A stretch of 64,000 nt of DNA from Bolinopsis microptera (GCF_026151205.1 NC_087082.1:11603997-11667996); one strand, 5' to 3'; numbered from the stretch's first letter, positions 26,454 to 37,899 are shown. Made by a program: numbers and translations. Notes: generated by a model not told the origin, from the sequence alone.

Positions 26454-26811
26454 TACTGGGCGGCGCTCAGCCTGTCATTCCGACGAATCTAATTATTCGG
26501 GCTGAGTAAATTACAACCTCCATCGCCCTGAAAAAAGTGCGAATGCTTATTGGATGTTAGAGCGCACGTGACTTGCATTCACGTGATCGATCAGAACCAA
26601 TTACAGCCGCGCAAAAGATCACGTGCACGCCAACTACCAATAAGAAAGAAGAGACGTATGCGCTACAAGAGCCGCGCGATGAGTTAGATTGTAAAATTTA
26701 ATCTGATTATTTGATTGTAAAATCGCATAAACGCGCCTATTTGCGCGTTTTAGAGGGTTCGATTACGACAGGCTATGTTCATGAACATAATAGCCTGGGG
26801 TCTCCAGGTAA
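26454..26811. mobile_element. 358-bp short DNA element with 9-bp TSD-like flanks
   Basis: It begins TACTGGGCGGCGCTCAGCCT and ends GGGGTCTCCAGGTAA, matching both ends of the 73-bp insertion at 19327. The flanks are AAGGTCAGT (26445-26453) and GAGGTCAGG (26812-26820), matching at 7 of 9 positions, consistent with an aged 9-bp TSD. The interior holds several CACGTG-type sites and no coding potential. It is probably a non-autonomous Mutator-like family. Confidence 0.55.
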
Positions 26812-27716
26812 GAGGTCAGGAGCAAGCAATAAACTAGCAAGTTTAGCGTTAGGTAAATCATTTTGCCATAATTTCTTGCTCTTTTTACCGCCGTGAGGCG
26901 GGCGCGCGCTACTGCAAGCACAAGGGCTCTGGATAGAGCAAATGCTGTTGTATTATGTCCTTGTATCCTTGTTTCACTCTCAGACTGTGGATAATTGCTT
27001 GTTATTGTTGTTTTCTTTCATGATCGTTTCACTGTAAAGCTATTTTCAATTTTGCTACATGCAAGATCCTATTGAACGTGTCAAGAAAAGTTGTTTTAAT
27101 TAGACCGTAGTCTCTTTTCATTGTGATCCAGCCAGTGCTACTTATGACAAGGAATTAACTGCATCGAATCTTCATTCCTTAGAACATAAAATGCTGCGAC
27201 TATAATGTTTCGGAATTGCTCTCAACACTTTAAAATATGTTGCAAATATTATTTGGTTATTCATTAACACAAAAAACGGACGATAATGATCTTAAGATTG
27301 TTATGAATCATTTCATAAATGTAAATGAAAGAAGAGTAACATAGTTTGGGTTGCTACACGCTGTATATCTTTCGTGCGACGTGCACGCGCGCGATCAAAA
27401 GGGGTTACAGCGTGTGTCAAAGTTTGGGAAATAAAATAAAATATAAATGGGTTCATTGTAAAATGATTTTTGATAAGCAATGGTTGTTGTTAACTTGTCA
27501 AGTGTTTAAATTCTACGATGCATGACATTAACTTGTGCTTGCTATCTTGTACCTAAGTGCCAATAAAATGAATGTATATGTGATGAACAACAATAAAAAC
27601 CTAAGAAAAAATTTAATTACGATATTAAAGATTTGAAATGAAAAAGTTCAGTGTTTCGGGATTTGAAATATGGCAAACTAGGATTGCCCCCCCCCCCAAT
27701 AAAGTTACCAAACATA
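26812..27716. other. Intergenic region
   Basis: No gene is recognised. Near 26903-26930 is another match to the CGCTACTGCAAGC...GAGGGCT...TTAGAGCAA words shared with the palindromic element and the tandem duplication. A 9-C run precedes the mariner-type MITE. Confidence 0.4.
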
Positions 27717-27718
27717 TA

Positions 27719-28485
27719 CAGGGTGGGCCAAAAGTCAGTACCCATACGTTGGCCTTAATAGCTCCGCCGTGTTTTATATTTGAGAGCTGTTGCTTTGCAG
27801 ATGGCATACTGTACTTACTGGTTCGAGGATTCCGTCGTCAAAATTTGAAAATTCGAATATTTTAGACCACGCCCATTCAATATTAAAACACCTATATTGT
27901 TTTCTCTGAACATGCTGAACGCCTAATTTTTTCAGAGACGGTAGATTGTCAAATGTTGCATATGATCTGAAAACATGAGGCAAAACGGATTAGAAATGAC
28001 GAAGTTATCAAGCATGTTCTGTATCTCGTTAACAAAATTGACTGGGTGATTATGTGACACCGTGACACGACACCTTAATTGGGCACCCTTAACAATTCCC
28101 ATAATGTTTAACGGGGTAGTTAACGGGGTCACCTTATCACGTGATTAGGTAAACCAATCACCTGATCACACGTAATGAATAAACTCGTTATGCTTCATAT
28201 CTCGGTCATCTGAGAAGCTACAGTTCTAATTCTTTCAGGACAAACGTAATTCGAATGGCCAAACACAATTCAATAACATTTAGCTTGATCCGACTATCCA
28301 AACTATCAAATAAATGTGAAAATGAACCTCTATTTGAAAAAAATGAACGCGAATATTTTTCGAGTTGACAAATTCCTCGAACCAGTGGTGGTACTAAGTC
28401 ATACCAGAAAGAAGTATTTAAATTGGGCACTCAGTGACTGAGCTATAAAGGCCAACGTATGGGTACTGACTTTTGGCCCACCCTG
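27719..28485. mobile_element. Mariner-type MITE (767 bp, TA-flanked)
   Basis: The ends are CAGGGTGGGCCAAAAGTCAG and its exact reverse complement, flanked by TA at 27717-27718 and 28486-28487. The inverted match continues through GTACCCATACGTTGGCCTT, about 38 bp in all. CAGGGTG...CCAAAAGT termini with TA TSDs are characteristic of Tc1/mariner elements. No transposase with a DDE/D signature is visible, so it is non-autonomous. Confidence 0.88.
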
Positions 28486-28559
28486 TAGCTTTTTTATAAT
28501 TAATATAGGATCGAGTTGAGCAAAATATTTGTTTTCCTATGAGCTGTGCTACTAGTACA

Positions 28560-29317
28560 TAGTAAGTAAGTAAGTAAGTAAAGATTGTGACATAACATCA
28601 TCACAAGTGTCTACAAAATATCATTGCACTAAATAGAAAAATAATTTAAATAAATATGTATATAATATAAATTTCCATCAACATTAAAAATTTATCAAAT
28701 TCAACTTTATTAATAAATAAAATCTAATACATTATTTATAAATAATTCATTAATACTTCCCAGTGGAATAAAAATTTACAAAACGCTTCTTTGTCACAAA
28801 AGGATGGAACCAAAGATATTCATTATGTCTCTCCTTATTGCTTAAATAACTGGATCCTTCAATTTTAACTAAAACTTCATTGGAAACATTCCAAAAATAA
28901 ATATCATTTACACTGTTTTTAGAAATAATTTCTTTCTTAAATTCTTCCAATCTAACTTTAAAGCTTAAAACTGTCGAGCAGTTCTTGACAAGGAATGACT
29001 CGCTCCGGTAGAAAAGAAGACTGAAGATTCTTCACTTTAGTTACACTCTTACTACATCTATTGGTTGAAACAAGATTAAGACCAGATCTGCTCATTCTGA
29101 ACAAACCTGATCCATATTCAGTCAAACCACTAGTTACTTTAAAAGCTTCAATAAAAGCTACTGCTATGGAGATTTTGGAAAATGTTTGTTTACTCACGAC
29201 AGGATATAAATCAAGAGGCTTGCATATAATGAACATATTGACATGGGTGCAGAGTTGAGTCTGTACGGAACCTAGTAGTTTCAGTTCCTTGTTTAACTTG
29301 CCGTACAGCAAGGACAT
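28560..29317 (-). pseudogene. Decayed LINE 3' end with tetranucleotide tail (probable)
   Basis: Two minus-strand open frames (29317-28958 and 28950-28750) are offset by a frameshift. The joined text includes a segment close in layout to the end of CR1-type ORF2: SKSVTKVKNLQSSFLPERV, then DSFKL, then RLEEFKKEI, comparable to the common FFxxRVxxxWNxLP...SLxxFKxxL pattern. Downstream on the minus strand, after about 170 bp, is a (CTTA)n tail (28560-28580), like the short-repeat 3' tails of CR1/L2-type LINEs. The conserved WN pair is not intact. The identification rests on this pattern and the tail, so it is tentative. Confidence 0.45.
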
Positions 29318-30400
29318 CCACTACTTGACAGGATTAGGTTGAGCTTGTTTGTATAATACAGCACACGATTGTTAAATTGACTTTGTGCTTAAAACAACAC
29401 CGTTTTTGTCTATTTTTAATTCATGTGTCTGTGATATTCTTAAATTTAATGCCATTCATACTGCTTAAATTTAGTTTTCAGTATTCTTTTAAAAAAATTT
29501 CTGCCGAAATTACCTATTTAGAGCAGATTCATGTGGACATGTCTTCATGAATAAACAATGAATTCCTTTTTCACCAATAAATGATTTTTAATTGTAAAGC
29601 ACTATTGTATAACCATAATATAGTCAGAACTAACTTTAGTACTTTCTTATTAGTTCGGATACAACTACTCTGGCTTCACTTCTATAATTTGATCGGAATA
29701 TTCCCAATTGTTCTCTAAATCTAGCAATTTTCAACCCACTATGAGTGACACTGGTAATGTGACAACATTTGAGCAGACTGACCTTGTGGTTGACAATGGA
29801 TCCTTCCAGATGAAAGTTGGTTTTGCTGGAGATGAGGCTCCTAAAAACGTATTATCATCTGTAGTTGGACACCCTAAACACGAAACTGTATTGAATGTGG
29901 AGAAACAAGATTGCTATGTAGGAAATGAAGCACAAAGCAAAAGAGGAATACTAGCTCTCAATTATCCATTAGAAGGAGGTGTAGTTACGAATTGGGACGA
30001 TATGGAGAAGATCTGGCATCACACGTTTTACAATGAGCTGTGTATTGCCCCTGAGGAACACCGAATTATTATGACAGAGCCTCCACTCAATCCTAATTCA
30101 AACAGAGAAAGGATGACTCAAATCATGTTTGAAACCTTTAAATTTCCTTCATTCTATGTTGCCAACACAGCCCTCCTCTCTATGTACGCTTCAGGAAGGA
30201 CCACTGGAGTTGTTGTGAGTTCTGGTTATGATGTGTCTCATATTGTTCCTATTTATGAGGGTTACAATCTTCCTCATGCAACTTTATCTGTAGGTTTTTC
30301 TGGGAAAGAGCTCACAAATCACATGAAGAAACTTCTTGGTGAGGGAGCTTACCAATTCACAACCATGTCTGGGTCAAGTGAGATTTGCAGAGACATTAAG

Positions 30401-30405
30401 GAGAA
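30401..30405. repeat. 5-bp TSD (GAGAA), left copy
   Basis: GAGAA precedes the CACAGTGGTCC terminus and recurs at 31665-31669 after the other terminus. Actin-like gene 2 has the site once (AAGGAGAAGG), which proves insertion. Confidence 0.92.
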
Positions 30406-31664
30406 CACAGTGGTCCACCAGGCTATAATTGAACCAAAATCGAGTATCATGAAATTCTGTTTATTTATTTGTTATTTATCATAAATTATCAGCCGGTACA
30501 TATGCTGAAGACGATAATTAAAAATCTTTCAAAATGTGGAAATGATGTACGATAATATCAACGATTTTTTTACACAGTCCGAAATTCAAGCAATTGGCAG
30601 TAAAAATTGGCCTACATCTGACTGGATATTCATAAAGCAGTCTATATTTGCATTCACTTACTCTTGTTGTTGCTGTTGTACGTGTTGAATACCTGTCTAA
30701 TGAAAAAAAATTCATGTTGATATCTATTTTGGTTGATTTTTCATTTACCCTCAAATTTTATACCCACTTTTTAACTAAAATTTTGGTTTTAAAATAAAAA
30801 AATGTTAGGTAGTGCGCTCGAGTGCACCTAAACCACCTATGGCATCCTAAAGTTCAGATAATTATCTAACTAGCCATAAAAAATTCAACCTGGGACAAGC
30901 TGGGACTTTTTTTTAAATCAGCCACGCCCATATTTGGTCCCAATTATCCCAATTATGCAAAATCACCTTAACAAGCTCAAAACCATGCTTTGGGGTGCTT
31001 TACTTGTAGCTTCTAGTCTCCTGAACACAAATATAAAGTGTTATCATAATTTGATTAAAATTGGCTGAGTTATGAGCAAAATACTATATGACCATATTTG
31101 GGCATACGCGCCAATTTTGATAGATTTTTATAGATTTTAGCCCATAATTTGGCCAATTATCAATATTTTTGGATGAGACAAATGTTATATGTTAGGTAAG
31201 CCTATACTGCACATTCTCTATGAATATCAGCTCAATATCTACCTAACTGTGGATTCTGTGTTCAAATAATGGCAAAAAATGAACAAAATTGCCCATATCT
31301 CAGTTCGCGACATTCGCGAAACTGATGTTGCTCAAAATAATATAACTCAATAGGGTTTCAATATTTTTTAATGAAATTTTCAGAATCAACGTAGAATTGC
31401 CTGAGGACTTTCAGTTGTGGAGTAGAATTTTGAGTCAGGCCTTTTAAACAAATTTAGCGGCCAAATTCTAAAATTTTCAGGGTATTTTTGGAAAAAATCA
31501 ATTTTTTGATTTCTCATTTTCAGCCCTTCTGGTATATTTTGAGGTCTTCTAAGTGCTTTTAAACGTCTTTTTGGGCGAAAATACTCCAGGAAACATATCC
31601 TGAGACAACAAAATGACCTAGAAGGGGTCTATTATAGCCTGACCCCCCTTCGCGGACCACTGTG
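30406..31664. mobile_element. Transib-like non-autonomous element (1259 bp) inside actin-like gene 1
   Basis: The perfect terminal match is CACAGTGGTCC / GGACCACTGTG. A second inverted match, AGGCTATAAT, lies 7 bp inside the heptamer CACAGTG at the left end and 17 bp inside it at the right end, the right having an extra G-rich stretch. The TSD is GAGAA (5 bp), confirmed against the uninterrupted paralogue. Established: Transib and RAG-type transposons have CACWRTG termini and 5-bp TSDs, and CACAGTG is the consensus V(D)J RSS heptamer. Inferred: this element is a Transib or ProtoRAG-related MITE. No transposase coding is seen; other superfamilies with CAC-ends cannot be excluded. Confidence 0.75.
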
Positions 31665-31669
31665 GAGAA
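31665..31669. repeat. 5-bp TSD (GAGAA), right copy
   Basis: Direct repeat of 30401-30405, followed by GGTTTGTTACG as in the uninterrupted paralogue. Confidence 0.92.
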
Positions 31670-32705
31670 GGTTTGTTACGTTTCTCCAGACTATGAAGAG
31701 GATATGCGGTCTGCTGTACTAAGTTCTGACACTGCTGAAATTCAATATGAGCTACCTGACAGTCAGATTATAACTATCATGAAGGAGAGATTTAGATGTC
31801 CAGAAGTTCTGTTCCAACCTTCACTGGGAGGGAAAGAGTCTCCAGGAATTCATGAAATCTGCTACAAATCCATCAAGACGTGTGGTGCAGAGATCTGGAA
31901 GGACCTTTATGCTAATATTGTCCTCTCTGGAGGCACTAATTTATTGCCAGGTATGGCAGAGAGGTTGCAGAAAGAGATTTCTAATCTAGCTCCTCCATAT
32001 TTGAAAGTTAAAGTCATTCATCCACCTGAGAAGAAATATTCTGCATGGACAGGGGGTTCAATACTCGCTTCCCTGTCAACTTTCAAGGAAATGTGGATAA
32101 CCAAAGAGGAGTATGAAGAAGCCGGTCCAAGAATAGTCCATCAGAAATGTTTCAGATAATTTCTCAATATTCAGTCCAATTATTCAGTCCAATTATTCTG
32201 TAGTGTGTTCATAGTGAAAATATCAGTGGGAGACACTTAAACAAACTTTAAAACTTTTGAAGACATTGAACATTGATTTTTTAGAAGAATGGCAGATTTT
32301 GCTGTTAACTTAAATATATTTGGATGCAATTCTTTTTTCTGACTACCCTGTCCTTAATTCTGATTTTATCATATTATTTGGTAACTCGAATGGCATATTT
32401 CCAACTGGTCAGTCTAACTGTTTCAATTAAATTGTAGGTTTATATTTTCACTCTATGATATAATTTTATATTCAAAACTATGCCTTTAAATTAGACTCAT
32501 TAGAGCAAAGATGTAGGCAAATATTTTCTTAAATTAATAGTGAATCGTCTTTACGCTATAAATTTAAAGCTGTGGCACTCTGCAAATAAAGTTCAAAGAA
32601 ACACACAGGAACTAACCTAAGTACTTTCTTGATAGTTTGGACAATGGATAATGAAAACAAAACAACCGTGGTTTCACTTCTATAGTTTGGACCTTTCCTA
32701 CGGCT

Positions 32706-33860
32706 ATGACTGACAGTGAGACAACATTTGAGCAGACTGACCTTGTGGTTGACAATGGATCCTTCCAGATAAAAGTTGGTTTTGCTGGAGATGAGGCTCC
32801 TAAAAACGTATTATCATCAGTAGTTGGACACCCAAAACACGAAACTGTATTGAGTGGGGAGAAACAAGATTGCTATGTGGGAAATGAAGCCCAAAGCAAA
32901 AGAGGAGTACTAGCTCTCAATTATCCATTAGAAGGAGGTGTAGTTACAAATTGGGACGATATGGAGAAGATCTGGCTTTACACGTTTTACAATGAGCTGT
33001 GTATTGCCCCTGAGGAACACTCGATTATTATGACAGAGCCTCCACTCAATCCTAATTCAAACAGAGAAAGGATGACTCAGATCATGTTTGAAACCTTTGA
33101 ATTTCCTTTATTCTATGTCGCCAACACAGCTCTCCTTTCTCTGTACGCTTCAGGAAGGACTACTGGAGTTGTCATAGATTCTGGTTATAATGTTTCTCAT
33201 TCTGTTCTCATTTATGAGGGTTATGTTCTTCCTCATGCAACTAAATGTATAGACATTGCCGGGAAAGAGCTCACAAATCACATGAAGAAACTTCTTGGCG
33301 AGGGAGCTTACCACTTCACAACCATTTCTGGGTCAAGTGAGATTTGCAGAGACATTAAGGAGAAGGTTTGTTACGTTTCTCTAGACTATGAAGAGGATAT
33401 GTGGTCTACTGTAAGTTCTGACACTGCTGAAAATCAATATGAGCTACCTGATGGTCAGATTATAACCATCATGAAGGAGAGATTTAGATGTCCAGAAGTT
33501 TTGTTCCAACCTTCACTGGGAGGGAAAGAGTCTCCAGGAATTCATGAAATCTGCTACAAATCCATCATTGCGTGTGATCCAGACCTCCGGCAGGAAATCT
33601 TGAATAAGTTATTCGCCAATATCGTTCTCTCTGGAGGCACTAATTTATTGCCAGGTATGGCAGAGAGGTTGCAGAAAGAGGTTTCTAATCTAGTGCCTTC
33701 ACATTTGGATGTCAAAGTCGTTCATCCACCTGAGAAGAAATATTCTGCTTGGACAGGGGGTTCAATACTAGCTTCCTTGTCAACTTTTAAGGAAATGTGG
33801 ATAACCAAGCAGGAGTATGAAGAAGCCGGTCCAAGCATAGTCCATCAGAAATGTTTCTGA
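32706..33860 (+). CDS. Divergent actin-like protein, intact
   Basis: An intronless open frame of 384 aa, close to conventional actin length (about 375). Conserved blocks are [106 protein letters not shown] and IVHQKCF. Unlike true actin, the P1 loop has Phe where Gly15 is invariant (DNGSFQIK), the P2 loop reads DSGYNVSH instead of DSGDGVTH, and the catalytic Gln137 position is Thr (VANTALLS). It probably binds nucleotide poorly, hydrolyses slowly or not at all, and may not polymerise normally. It is tandem with the disrupted paralogue upstream, and 5' flank words (AAGTACTTTCTT, TTCACTTCTATA) are shared, so the duplication included the promoter region. It could be an orphan actin or actin-related protein. 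Confidence 0.93.
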   Translation: MTDSETTFEQTDLVVDNGSFQIKVGFAGDEAPKNVLSSVVGHPKHETVLSGEKQDCYVGNEAQSKRGVLALNYPLEGGVVTNWDDMEKIWLYTFYNELCIAPEEHSIIMTEPPLNPNSNRERMTQIMFETFEFPLFYVANTALLSLYASGRTTGVVIDSGYNVSHSVLIYEGYVLPHATKCIDIAGKELTNHMKKLLGEGAYHFTTISGSSEICRDIKEKVCYVSLDYEEDMWSTVSSDTAENQYELPDGQIITIMKERFRCPEVLFQPSLGGKESPGIHEICYKSIIACDPDLRQEILNKLFANIVLSGGTNLLPGMAERLQKEVSNLVPSHLDVKVVHPPEKKYSAWTGGSILASLSTFKEMWITKQEYEEAGPSIVHQKCF

Positions 33861-34550
33861 TAATTTATTACGTTTCTGATATTCATTATATTCCGTCCAA
33901 TTATTCTGTGTTTAAAATGAAAGAATCTACTTCAAGCAAAGTTCAGGAACGCTATTGGAGATACCCAAACAATTTTTAAAATCTTTAAGTTACGAAGTAT
34001 TGAGTGTCTTTTAACAGACAAATTTTAGATTTTTGTGAAAGTTTATTTTTAGCAATTCTTATCGTCTACCAGCTGGTTCCGAAAATTTTATGATTGTTTT
34101 TGTCAATGGTTTGAATTTGTAAATGTGCTTTGAGGTTTGTTAAAGAACTTTAAAATATTAAAATAAGTATTAAACCCAAAAATGCTTTCCCCAAGAAATT
34201 CAAGCATTTAGTGAAAGTAACGTGTACACAGCTTCAACCCCCACAATTTCCATTTTTCTTGAAACTATGTCATGTTATCTTAAAAAATTCGACACATTTT
34301 TCCCGTCATAATATCTTAACAGCTTCTGATAGTAATAATAATATAGATATTATCTCTTTAAACTCTTCATCTTTAATGTCTTCATTATCCCGGATAATAA
34401 TAATATATCCACTCTGTAGAATGTCCATTACAAGCGGTAATGCTGAAGGAATGACATCTCAGCTCACCCGTCCCCTCAACTCCCTCATCACCCTTTGTCT
34501 AACACGGTTATCAAGACAGAACGAGACACATGGTGCAGCACCCTCCCACA
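33861..34550. other. Actin-like 3' flank, no gene recognised
   Basis: A 120-codon open frame at 34211-34573 starts with a non-AUG codon, has no recognisable domain and runs into the 33-bp array. I do not consider it a gene. Confidence 0.45.
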
Positions 34551-34877
34551 TATCCAACCATGACATAAGGTGAGTTATTCACATATCCAACCATGATATA
34601 GGGTGAGTTATTCACATATCCAACCATGATATAGGGTGAGTTATTCACATATCCAACCATGATATAGGGTGAGTTATTCACATATCCAACCATGATATAG
34701 GGTGAGTTATTCACATATCCAACCATGACAATATAAGGTGAGTTATTCACATATCCAACCATGACATAAGGTGAGTTATTCACATATCCAACCATGATAT
34801 AGGGTGAGTTATTCACATATCCAACCATGATATAGGGTGAGTTATTCACATATTATCCAACCATGATATAAGGTGAG
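34550..34877. repeat. 33-bp tandem array (ten or so units)
   Basis: The unit CATATCCAACCATGATATAGGGTGAGTTATTCA repeats head to tail with small variants (GACATAAGG, GACAATATAAGG). Because 33 is divisible by 3, the minus strand stays open and gives an 11-residue repeat, NNSPYIMVGYV. This is a by-product of the array, not evidence of a protein. Confidence 0.93.
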
Positions 34878-35275
34878 ATATTTGGTTCTTTGGTTGAGGA
34901 GGCGGATCATCGTTGTGAAGTACTGTACTACTCACGAAGTACTGTACACGATGTTTTCAACCCACGAGTCAGAGAGCAAGCTCAACTGACGGCTCCCAGA
35001 TGACGTATGCACATGTAGATGAATCGGTCTGATCAAGTAGTTGGTTGGGCTGTGATTGTATCGACCATGAGTACCAAGCAAGCAGATATTTGAATTGACT
35101 AGATTTCCACTGGTAAGCAATTCGGAAAATCATGGGCCGGCATAGTGCCGGGGCAGGTATGATCCGCCAGCCTCCGAGTTACATGCCTGGTGCTCTACCA
35201 ATTGAGCTATCGACCCAATTCAGCTCAGGAATTTCTTGCAAGCCTATCAGTAAGCAATCGTGCTGTTATCTCAAG
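34878..35275 (-). mobile_element. Insertion in the 33-bp array carrying a tRNA-like sequence
   Basis: About 400 bp of unrelated sequence splits the 33-bp array and is bounded on both sides by AAGGTGAG, part of the repeat unit. On the minus strand, 35216-35147 resembles a tRNA: GGGTCGA, then TAGCTCAATTGG (A-box, 11 of 12), a D-stem GCTC/GAGC pair and an anticodon-loop-like CATGTAA (TGT, Thr). The T-arm lacks TTCRA and the acceptor end does not pair, so it is a tRNA-derived pseudogene or SINE head, not a functional tRNA. Confidence 0.45.
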
Positions 35276-35370
35276 GTGAGTAATTAACATATCCAACCAT
35301 GATATAAGGTGAGTTATTCACATATATCCAACCATGATATTATAAGGTGAGTTATTCACATATCCGATCA
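35276..35370. repeat. 33-bp array, right remainder
   Basis: About three further units of the CATATCCAACCATGATAT...GGTGAGTTATT repeat resume after the insertion and decay by about 35370. Confidence 0.88.
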
Positions 35371-35412
35371 TGATATGAATAAGGTCAGTTTTCACTTTTA
35401 TTAGCATAGTAA

Positions 35413-35757
35413 CCAATGCTAGGGTAGTAGCATAGTAAACTGTAAAATTAGTAATACGTGTAAATATGGTTCCTACTGCTATATATAGTGAGTGCAAATG
35501 CTAGGGTAGTAGCATATTAGTACGTGTTAATATGGTTCCTACTGCTATAATAGTGAGTGCAAATGCTAGGGTAGTAGCATATTAGTACGTGTTAATATGG
35601 TTCCTACTGCTATAATAGTGAGTGCAAATGCTAGGGTAGTAGCATATTATTACGTGCTAATATGGTTCCTACTGCTATAATAGTGAGTGCAAATGCTAGG
35701 GTAGTAGCATATTAGTACGTGTTAATATGGTTCCTACTGCTATAGTGAGTGCAAATG
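35413..35757. repeat. About 65-bp tandem repeat, five copies
   Basis: The unit runs from GCTAGGGTAGTAGCATATTA through GTTAATATGGTTCCTACTGC to ATAGTGAGTGCAAAT. Copies are nearly identical with small length changes (TATATATAGTG, TATAATAGTG, TATAGTG). Confidence 0.9.
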
Positions 35758-37305
35758 CCTGAAGGTTATATCAGTCATACTAAAACTACCGATAAAAACG
35801 GATCTGCTAGAATTTTTTATTCTAGGTACGATTTCCTTCATGTATACAATATACATGTGGGGCTATATATATAATGGATCAATTCTAAACGGCAAATGTG
35901 TCATTAGTACTGTATGCATAGTATACTGCAGATCAATGTATTGTATCATAACATGATAGGTATATATACTATATACCTACACGTGGGGTACATATATCTT
36001 AACCTTAGTCTTAACATACAGAACTACATCTCCCACATTCTCAGCATTCCATTATAACAGAGACTTAATACAAGCAGCAGCAGTCCCCACATGCTGCATC
36101 TCTACCGCGCAGGAAATCATTATCCACGCCTATTACCTACACTAGCTGTGTGTGTCCTGGTAATTACCTCTCTACTCGCCCTGAAGAGTGAGAGTACAAC
36201 TGGGTGTAAGCTTACACTTTCCAAGCATGCTCTCCCTCCTGACGGGTGGTGAGAAAACGATATCTACCTGGGAGGAGGGGAAGAGGTAGCTCCGTGATTT
36301 AGCATAATTGTCTGGGTGTGTATAACAATGGGTCTAACACCCCCTCAGTAATTACTTTTAACAAGATCCAGTTGATCGTGTGTTCTCTCTCTCACCTTAT
36401 TATGGTCGACTTGGTTGTGTATCTTTCTGGTTAAAACAGATGTGTTGTGGTACACAAAAATTTGTCGAAAACAATTCCTTACTAAACAAAAACAATGAAG
36501 GTTAAAGAATTTCAAGTATTTTGCATTCAAAAGATTATTTTGGATCAGGAGGGGCTTTAGTAAGATTTATTTTAAGATGTTTCCAGATACCACGTGATAG
36601 CACTAATCATCTTCAATAACAAGATGCGGTGTTTACTGTTTACTCGCACTACAATAACTCATTATGTAGCATGGTACATCATCATAAAGTGTCGTGAGCA
36701 ATATTGATTATATATAATACCTACTTCAGTGCTTTCTATTTTTCTATACTCGTAACTCATCTTCAATATATTTGCATAGTGTTCTTACACTCAGTGTGTA
36801 TCACAAGACACTGATGAAACTCTCATTTGGGCACGCGATATTCGTAATTATCGATACAGTACTAGAGCGAATAAAGTTGATAATTCCCTGTTCCCACTTC
36901 ATCATTATAATCATTAATCAGTGTTTCTGATATCTGAATATCCTTTAATAATCTTAACGTATCTATTTAGAAGGAGTCGAAACAAAATCAAGTGGTTGAA
37001 ATTCTTTTCAGGCGAACTCTTTAGTATCAATTATACAACAGAGTTGTATGTCTGACATGTATGAAACATTGAATACAAGTTACTGTAGGTCAATTCTAGA
37101 ACTTTTATTCTTAATATTCCAAGTGACTGCTACATTTCGTGCTGTTCTGTTAGTTTAACTTGATACCATCTGGAGATCATAGTGGTTGTTCCTGTTGATT
37201 AGAGCATTTAATATATTATATAAATTATAGGTGCATAGTACTGTAAGTTAGTAAGTTACACTAAATATAATAGAGTGATTGTGAAGAAATAGAATTATTA
37301 TATAA
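35758..37305. other. Intergenic region
   Basis: No gene is recognised. Imperfect palindromic stretches of TATA-rich words (TATACAATATACATG, ATATATACTATATACC) occur near 35840-35990. Confidence 0.45.
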
Positions 37306-37699
37306 TAGGTAGTACGCCACTGCCCACTATGTGCTGTTATTATATAGGTAGTACGCCACTGCCCACTATGTACTGTTATTATATAGGTAGTACGCCACTA
37401 CCCACTATGCACTGTTATTATATAGGTAGTACGCCACCATCCACTATGTGCTGTTATTATATAGGTAGTACGCCACTGCCCACTATGTACTGTTATTATA
37501 TAGGTAGTACGCCACTGCCCACTATGCAAGTTGTTATTATATAGGTACTACGCCACTGCCCACTATGTACTGTTATTATATAGGTAGTACGCCACTACCC
37601 ACTATGTACTGTTATTATATAGGTAGTACGCCACTGCCCACTATGTGCTGTTATTATATAGGTAGTACGCCACTACCCACTATGTGCTGTTATTATATA
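37306..37699. repeat. 39-bp minisatellite, block 1
   Basis: The unit has CTGTTATTATATAGGTAGTA followed by CGCCACTGCCCACTATGTG, 39 bp, about ten copies. A G/A switch (CACTGCCC or CACTACCC) and TGTG/TGTA/TGCA variants distinguish units. Because 39 is divisible by 3, one frame stays open with a 13-residue repeat; I regard this as incidental. Confidence 0.95.
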
Positions 37700-37744
37700 G
37701 GGGGGGGTGTCACGTCCGTCTATGTCCGCTTGTCTCATAGAATC

Positions 37745-37860
37745 CAAAAAGGACAGGACATAGGCGGACATAGGCGGACATAGACGGACATAGGCGGACA
37801 TAGGCGGACATAGGCGGACATAGACGGACATAGGCGGACATAGGCGGACATTAATGGACA
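37745..37860. repeat. 10-bp tandem repeat (GGACATAGGC)
   Basis: GGACATAGGC and GGACATAGAC units repeat about eleven times next to the left terminus of the poly-G-capped element. The related 20-bp array near the right terminus (46812-47036) is in inverted orientation, so these form subterminal repeats. Confidence 0.9.
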
Positions 37861-37899
37861 CCTAAATTGCTAAATAAAATGTTAAATTTTTGCTGTTAT

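Larger units (their letters stand above)
29741..32159 (+). pseudogene. Actin-like gene 1, interrupted by a transposon
   Basis: The 5' part is 29741-30405 and the 3' part resumes at about 31665 and stops at 32159; together they match the 384-aa actin-like gene 2 downstream. Actin landmarks are [78 protein letters not shown] and IVHQKCF. Nucleotide-site residues are altered: the first phosphate loop is DNGSFQMK instead of DNGSGxxK, the second is SSGYDVSH with the catalytic Asp (D154) replaced by Ser, and Q137 is replaced by Thr. The only break is the 1259-bp element at 30406-31664; both halves are otherwise open. The ATG at 29741 aligns with the ATG of gene 2. The gene is intronless. It is probably null unless the insertion is spliced out. 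Confidence 0.88.

Noticed and set aside
34511-34849. NNSPYIMVGYV repeat protein on the minus strand
   Set aside because: The 33-bp array period is divisible by 3. It is an array by-product.
37329-37783. Long open frames with a 13-residue YYIGSTPLPTM repeat (also at 47142 and 57831)
   Set aside because: The 39-bp minisatellite period is divisible by 3, so one frame stays open automatically. There is no start context, no non-repeat domain and frame breaks occur at each indel.
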